A stretch of DNA of 64,000 nucleotides from Daedaleopsis sinensis. Its lineage: Eukaryota; Basidiomycota; Agaricomycetes; Polyporales; Polyporaceae. The stretch spans positions 3,410,001-3,474,000 of the forward strand of contig CM066306.1 in assembly GCA_033807695.1 (NCBI GenBank), written 5' to 3'. How positions within the stretch are numbered: position 1 is the stretch's first letter; each line of letters starts with the position of its first letter. Below, in pieces: positions 58,701-64,000 of this stretch. The position numbers and the translations under genes were made by a program. The notes below the pieces were generated by a model, which saw nothing but the letters and a program-made list of their open reading frames with translations, had not been told where the DNA came from and ran no database searches.

Positions 58701-61700
58701 GTACTGTAGGTCAGACTCCGTCGACCCGCTGTCTTGGCTGCTCGTCGAGGAGAATGCTACGGAGGGTTGGGAGGCCGCAGCGCGCGCACGCCAAGGGTTC
58801 CTCCGTGCTCGGCCGCCGGTCAGGAAGCATGTTCATTGCAGATACGCCGTCCGCGTCCCCCGTGCTAGATAGGCGAATCGACATGAAGAATACGAGCGAC
58901 GTCTGCAGTTGCTGTGGGGCCGCATCTTCGTGGTAGTGAGGAAGAGGATCCGAGCTCGTGCGCGGGCGAGAGCGATGTTGTTGAGGATAGTCTGCCTGTT
59001 GCTGGCGAGCGAATGGCCCGACTTATGCTTGCGCGAGTCGGTCCTTGGGACGAGTGCGGGGATAGCCTAATCCGGAGAGGAGTTTGCATCCCATGGGTTG
59101 GGAGACGATCGGCTGCTGAGTGGCGAAGGATGAAGCAGAATATAGTTAAAAGTAGAACATGCCGATAGAGAGCACCACCCGACTTCTGTAGGCGTTGAGC
59201 TGTTGAGCTGTGGGGAATGCGCATCCTCCGAGTCTGCCTCACAACACACGGGGATTGCTCGACGAACCCACAAGTACTGTATCGGATAGGTACGACTGCT
59301 GCACGCACATTGCAACACTTGACTCCCTGTGGCGAGGAGGTCGTCAAGCCGGGTGAACGGGCAATACCGTTACGCGGGAGAGCAACAAGGGTAGGAAACG
59401 TACTTCGAAACCGTCCAGCTCGTCGCGTAGTCATTGATGAGAGAGTGTAAGACCGACGTGGGGAGTTAGCTTTGAGATCCGCGAGACATCCGAGTCAAGG
59501 AGCTACTATCGAAGTCAGGCGTCGCTCAGTGAGCAAACCGTCGCGAGGGCCAGGCACTAGAGGTGATGCATCATGATGACTGCCACCGCACAAGGAGGAG
59601 GAGGAGAGGGAGTGTAATAGCGCGGGCAGAGATGGAGGGGGAGCCGGCAGAGCCCGCTAGGTCGGCTCCCGGTGTCCAGCTGAGCGGAGCTCGAGCGCCT
59701 AGTGGTCAGGAGGAGGATAGGTGTGACTTCGTACCATCTCTCAGGGCGCTCACCGCTCCCGCCTCGTATCCTCCTTCTCGTCTAGCCTCTCTTCGTTTCA
59801 ACCACTCAGGCCTGAGTAGCGAGATCGCGCAGGCGAAGCTGGACGGAGGAGGGAGCGAGACGTTCGGAAGAGCGGTGCGAGTCCGAGCAAGGGCGAACAT
59901 TTCGTGTCATGTGACACAACGCGACGCGTCTCGCCGGCTAGGCTCTACGATACTAGACCGTCGGCGCGCGACAAGTGAGTACGTTCTAGATGGTACATAG
60001 GTCCCCACTTTTAAGGACCCATTTCACGCTCGCTCTTGACGCTTGCAGCAGTGATCGTCGGACTCGGTGGGGTGGGAGGAATGAAGGGGCTCTCGATTCT
60101 CGACCTGACGATACATGGACACAGAAAACTTCATCGTACACAAGTTGGGTAGGACGACTACCAGTACGTTGCAGACCAATCTACGACGCGGTCGGCGAGC
60201 ACCATCACGACACGAACCATTGCGAGGCCGATGAACATCTTCAGAAACGCTACAACGAGAGCCCAGTAGCCGTCGATGACGACCCGTTGCTCGTTGGTCT
60301 GAGGGACGTGCGCGAGTTGAGGGAGATGCCGGCCTATAGCAGTCCGCCTGCCCCTTAAAAACAACTCCATGAACCGCATGAGGTCGCGCGAGGTTTCGAA
60401 GGTGAGACAGTAGTGCCGCAGACCTGCGCCCGTTGTGATCTCCCATCGCAAACGTCGTGAGCCCTGTGGCAGGCAATGAGCACAGGGATGAAGAACTACC
60501 GGACGAAGAAACTCACGATGCGCATGTATGTCCACTGTAGTCTGATGATGTCCGCGAACCAGACCCTTTGCGTGGTCTGGTCGACGATTATTAAGACGTC
60601 TGCGAGTCGAGGAGTCAACAATATGTACAACGAGCAAGGTACGTGATGGGCACAGTACTTACCACCGTCGACGAAGTTGCCTGGTCGAACTTGGATGGTA
60701 GCGACGGTGATCGCGACGTCTGCGCCGACTACGTCGTCATCGCCCAAAACGTCGACGTCCTCGCGGAGAGTGATGAAAGACACATCAAAGAACAAGTGGT
60801 GTTGAACCCTAGAACAAGAGATGTTGTCAGAAGGAATTTCGAAGATTATCAAGGCGAGCAGCTTACATGGTGCGAAGTTGCTGGGCCATTGCAGAATAAT
60901 GGAGAATATCGAGTGCGAATGCGAAAGTGGCGCGGGTTGAGATGGAGTGTTGGGCAGAAGAACGAGTGCAGCGGACCTCCTTATGTGGCGTAGAGACGTG
61001 TGTCAGGGTCGGAGATAGTATGAACAAAGAACTTCGGTGCATCCCGCGGTGCATCGTGGACGATGGGGTAACTCCGAACTCGTGTTGCGAGTGTGTACAA
61101 TTGTTGACGCTGAGACACCAGGACTGGCAAGACACCGCATGAAGAGGCCAGCCAAAAGTCAACTTCTCAGAGCGGAGTTGTGGTGTCGATGACGATGGAC
61201 GTCGGGCGAGGAGGTCCTTCTGCGAGTCCTTAGATTGACGTTCTTAAGCTCGGTCTGTCGGCCAATGCTTGATGTCAACTTCGTAGGTGCCTGCAACATA
61301 TATAGTGATCGCGATCGGTCTACTGTTGCATGCCGTAGCACATACCCTGCGTACCTTCCTCGTTCTTGGAAATTCCGGCGCCTTCTACCAGCTGGCTCGT
61401 GTGATGATAGAGCGTTGTCTCAGAGACCTCGCCATATTTGCGCGCGTTGCGGGGCCGACGAGAGTACTGCCAAATAGGTAGTGGTAGATGTACTTGTGGT
61501 GCACAGGTATGATTCGAGAACTGTCCTAGATGGCTGTGAGTGATCCATTGAGATAGATGCATGTGGCATCGGAGGAGAGTCGGGACACCTCACATCGCGC
61601 ATGGAACCGTCGCAACTGCCTGACGGAGTCCGAAAGTCAATTATTTCGCAAACAGCTGTATGTTGGGCGCACGAATCAACTTTGAAGCTTGGAAGGGCGA

Positions 61701-62885
61701 AGTCAGTGAGGTAACATTGAGGCAGCGGCGAGTGCATCGATAGTGGCCCGGGTACAAATGAGGAAGAGTAAATACCCTCTGCCGCATGACGCGGAAGTCC
61801 GGACGAGGGGGCGCTTGTGCAATGTAGTTCTTCTCTGGAATCTCTCGATATCTCTCCCCCGACAGGCCACCTCTCATTTGTCTCCATCCAGCTTGGAGTC
61901 CTCAATCGCTTTTAAAAAGTCAGCCAGACTACCGCGAATCAAACTGAACCTGCAGCAAAGTTCTATAGCAGCAGACTCGAACACCTCCCAACTATCCACT
62001 ACCACTACTCGTTTCCCGCGGCATCATAAAATGTATCGAAGGTCCCACCTCGATACCATTCGATTCATTATACGTGAGTTATCACATATGCAGGTACGGG
62101 TCTATGGGACTACGGGATCTTGAGCACACACAGCGTTGATGTCTGCCATCTGGGGTCATGAGGAGCGGAGGACTTGCCTCGGTTTGAGGCATCCTCGAAG
62201 CGGACACGGACGGACCAATGGAATGGGCCGGGATGGAGTAATCTACTTACCGGTGCGTATGTTCGCTTTTCCAAGTTTTTCCCGCACACAGAGCAAGAGG
62301 GAGGAGGAGGGAGAAGAGTTGGGCCACGCCAGTGAGGACAGACGCTCATCCGAGCAGCACGCTACTAGTAGTACCAGCCTGGTCCCACTTATCTTCCCTC
62401 TTGTACCGTATCCTCACGATCTACCCCAAACCTGCTACACCAGTCGCAATAGTACGGCCGCCTTCAACTCGGTCCGAGAAGACTGCCATGAGGATACTCT
62501 CGTGTCGAATGGTGAGTTCCTTCCACCAGAATCTGCTTGTACGCACGACTCTAACCCTGCCCGTCCGATCGTCCTGGTCGCGGATTTCAACCTCCATCAC
62601 CCCTTCGATCCGGGCCCGACTTTCCAAACGGTGCGCTCCGATGCGGACAGAGCCCTTCCTCCAGCTTGCCCCTGGCTTTTTATTCGGCGTCCCGACTTTG
62701 AGCCCGGCTCACTACTCATGCACATGGTCTACACTCCTATGTACCTACTTCCTATGTTGACTGTATCTTCCGAATCCTAGTTCGCCCCTCGTGTCACGCG
62801 ATGGGTTTGACTTGAGCCAAGTGAGCGCATATTTGCGAGAACGATAATGTACATGTACAGAGACAATTAACACATAAGCGCATCA
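55732..62885. other. Gene-poor region, no confident gene
   Basis: Seven kilobases with only short overlapping frames on both strands. A minus-strand stretch at 60158-60850 encodes hydrophobic patches (YWALVVAFLKMFIGLAMVRV and RLADVLIIVDQTTQRVWFAD) that faintly recall fungal seven-helix DUF6533/DUF6534 proteins, but the frame changes repeatedly, so at best it is a decayed copy. GA-rich and GCG-rich patches occur near 58070-58260. I see no splice-consistent gene, tRNA or clear transposon. Confidence 0.4.
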
Positions 62886-63976
62886 TCAGTGAGCCTTCGG
62901 TTTCCGAAGCTGCTTGACACCCCAGTGTGAGGAAACCCACGAAGGTTGCTTCCTCTTGGGTGTTACAGTCAACCGCCTACCGTCCTCACGCATATCACCC
63001 TCCTTCGCCCGCTGCCACTCTCCTCCGTTTGCGTCCGACTTCCACAACCACAGCTGCACAGATGGTTTCTCCCCCATGACGATGTTGATGTAGACATCAC
63101 CCTCAACAAGATCGGGGTATGAGGTCAAGTCGGGTGCTTGCCGGAGTGGAGTCAGCGTGAACGACTCCCAGAAGTGGGTGATCACTTCAGGTTCCGTGGT
63201 CGATGTCACCCTGCTCTCCTTGATGAAGACCGGTTCACCATCCTAGCGCCAGGTTAGTGCACGATACAGGGATCAGTAACAAGGACGTACCTGTTCTCCG
63301 TATCGCGTCACGGTGCCTCCAACAGCCTCCAAGCGGCGTTGAACATCACCCATGATATCGTTCCTTCCACCCTTCGACACGCTCTTGTTGGATGAATGGG
63401 AAGCTGACCTAGTGAGAGAGACAGCAACGCGTCTTGCAGTAGACGCAGAGCTTGTAGAAGCTGTCTTGCGAAGAGTCACAGATTTGTTGCGAAGAATGGA
63501 GGTTAATGTGCCACCGCGAGATGGCGCTGGGGAACGGGCCCGGGTAACCGCGGGAGGGGTGGTTGGAGACGGAGGAGGCGTAGACGATGGTGTCAGGCTG
63601 GACAAGTCGGATAAAGTATCCTCAGGTTGGGAGGAGCGTTCCCGCGTGGACGAAGGCTTTTCAACACGTCTCCACGAGGCGCTTCCTGTGGCGACCGTAT
63701 CCTGAGGTGGAACGCTGCCCCGCCTTTTCATAGGCTCCTTCCCTCTGAATAGAAGTTAGTACATCGAAGCGAACACGAACTGAACTGACATGCATACTTA
63801 TTGATTCGCTTTTTGAAAACTCGAGTCGCGGTCAACTGTACGTCGTGCATACGAAGAGGAGGCGAAGGAGCCACCAGTTCAACGAGCGTAGGGCATGATT
63901 TGTCGCGGCGACGCGCAGCAGAGAAGATGTAAGGGGAAGGGTTGGGGGAGCACAACTTGGTATGAGTGCGTGCCAT
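62886..63976 (-). CDS. Unassigned protein, 329 residues
   Basis: Exons 63976-63798, 63744-63291 and 63242-62886 sum exactly to 330 codons. Intron 1 (53 bp) has a perfect TACTAAC branch point shortly before TTCAG, and intron 2 is 48 bp. The first 60 residues are mixed and basic (VFKKRINK). Residues 60-200 are Ser/Thr/Pro/Arg-rich and disordered-looking. The last 130 residues look folded: RRLEAVGGTVTRYGEQDGEP, then VFIKESRVTS, then TSYPDLVEGDVYINIVMGEK and VQLWLWKSDANGGEWQRAKE. It ends in a basic tail, WGVKQLRKPKAH. I recognise no family. The gene starts 24 bp from the right edge, so its promoter is outside. Confidence 0.7.
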
Positions 63977-64000
63977 ATGCGAGTGTCGTGTGAGGGTGCG

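Noticed and set aside
58450..59450. Overlapping open frames on both strands
   Set aside because: Composition is that of random GC-rich DNA, with no conserved motif or consistent splicing.

Overview
The window is a stretch of a basidiomycete (Agaricomycete, wood- or litter-decay type) nuclear genome. The evidence is intron-dense genes with 48-70 bp GT...AG introns and CTRAY-like branch points, a fungal-specific FunK1 kinase, a Prm1 mating-fusion protein, and an EnSpm/CACTA-type Tnp2 transposase of the kind common in mushroom genomes. No tRNA, rRNA or CRISPR was recognised. Exon boundaries below were worked out by eye from frame continuity and splice signals. Where the exon lengths are listed they sum to a multiple of three; unresolved gene parts are stated.

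Left part (1-38 kb) is a normal gene-dense chromosome arm: an ELL-type RNA polymerase II elongation factor (running off the left edge), PRM1 with an extremely long acidic tail, a secreted protein, TAF12, an F-box protein, an Smr-domain protein, an MFS sugar transporter, a GH92 alpha-mannosidase, a peptidyl-tRNA hydrolase, a PAQR/HlyIII membrane protein, a DUF6697-like protein with a Pro/Ser/Ala repeat, an atypical protein kinase, and a FunK1 kinase. Several neighbours are divergent (PRM1/secreted protein, TAF12/F-box, PTH/PAQR, kinase/FunK1) and probably share promoters. The GH92 enzyme and the sugar transporter lie in the same orientation and could act together in releasing and importing mannose, but that is inference.

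The right part (38-64 kb) is rearranged and repeat-rich. A malate synthase gene has lost its 5' third, is joined in frame to the C-terminus of a tyrosine recombinase, and carries a 5-bp frameshifting insertion. Then come minisatellites, a coiled-coil membrane protein gene whose first exon is broken by an 846-bp non-autonomous hAT-like element (perfect 12-bp ends, perfect 8-bp target duplication), a small divergent forkhead-like gene, and a two-gene EnSpm/CACTA-like unit (Tnp2 transposase plus a large low-complexity partner). A 7-kb gene-poor stretch follows, ending in an unassigned three-exon gene at the right edge.

The most noteworthy observations are the Prm1 protein with a roughly 1,250-residue acidic tail spliced on through a 60-bp intron, the hAT insertion that destroys a coding exon, and the recombinase/malate synthase junction.
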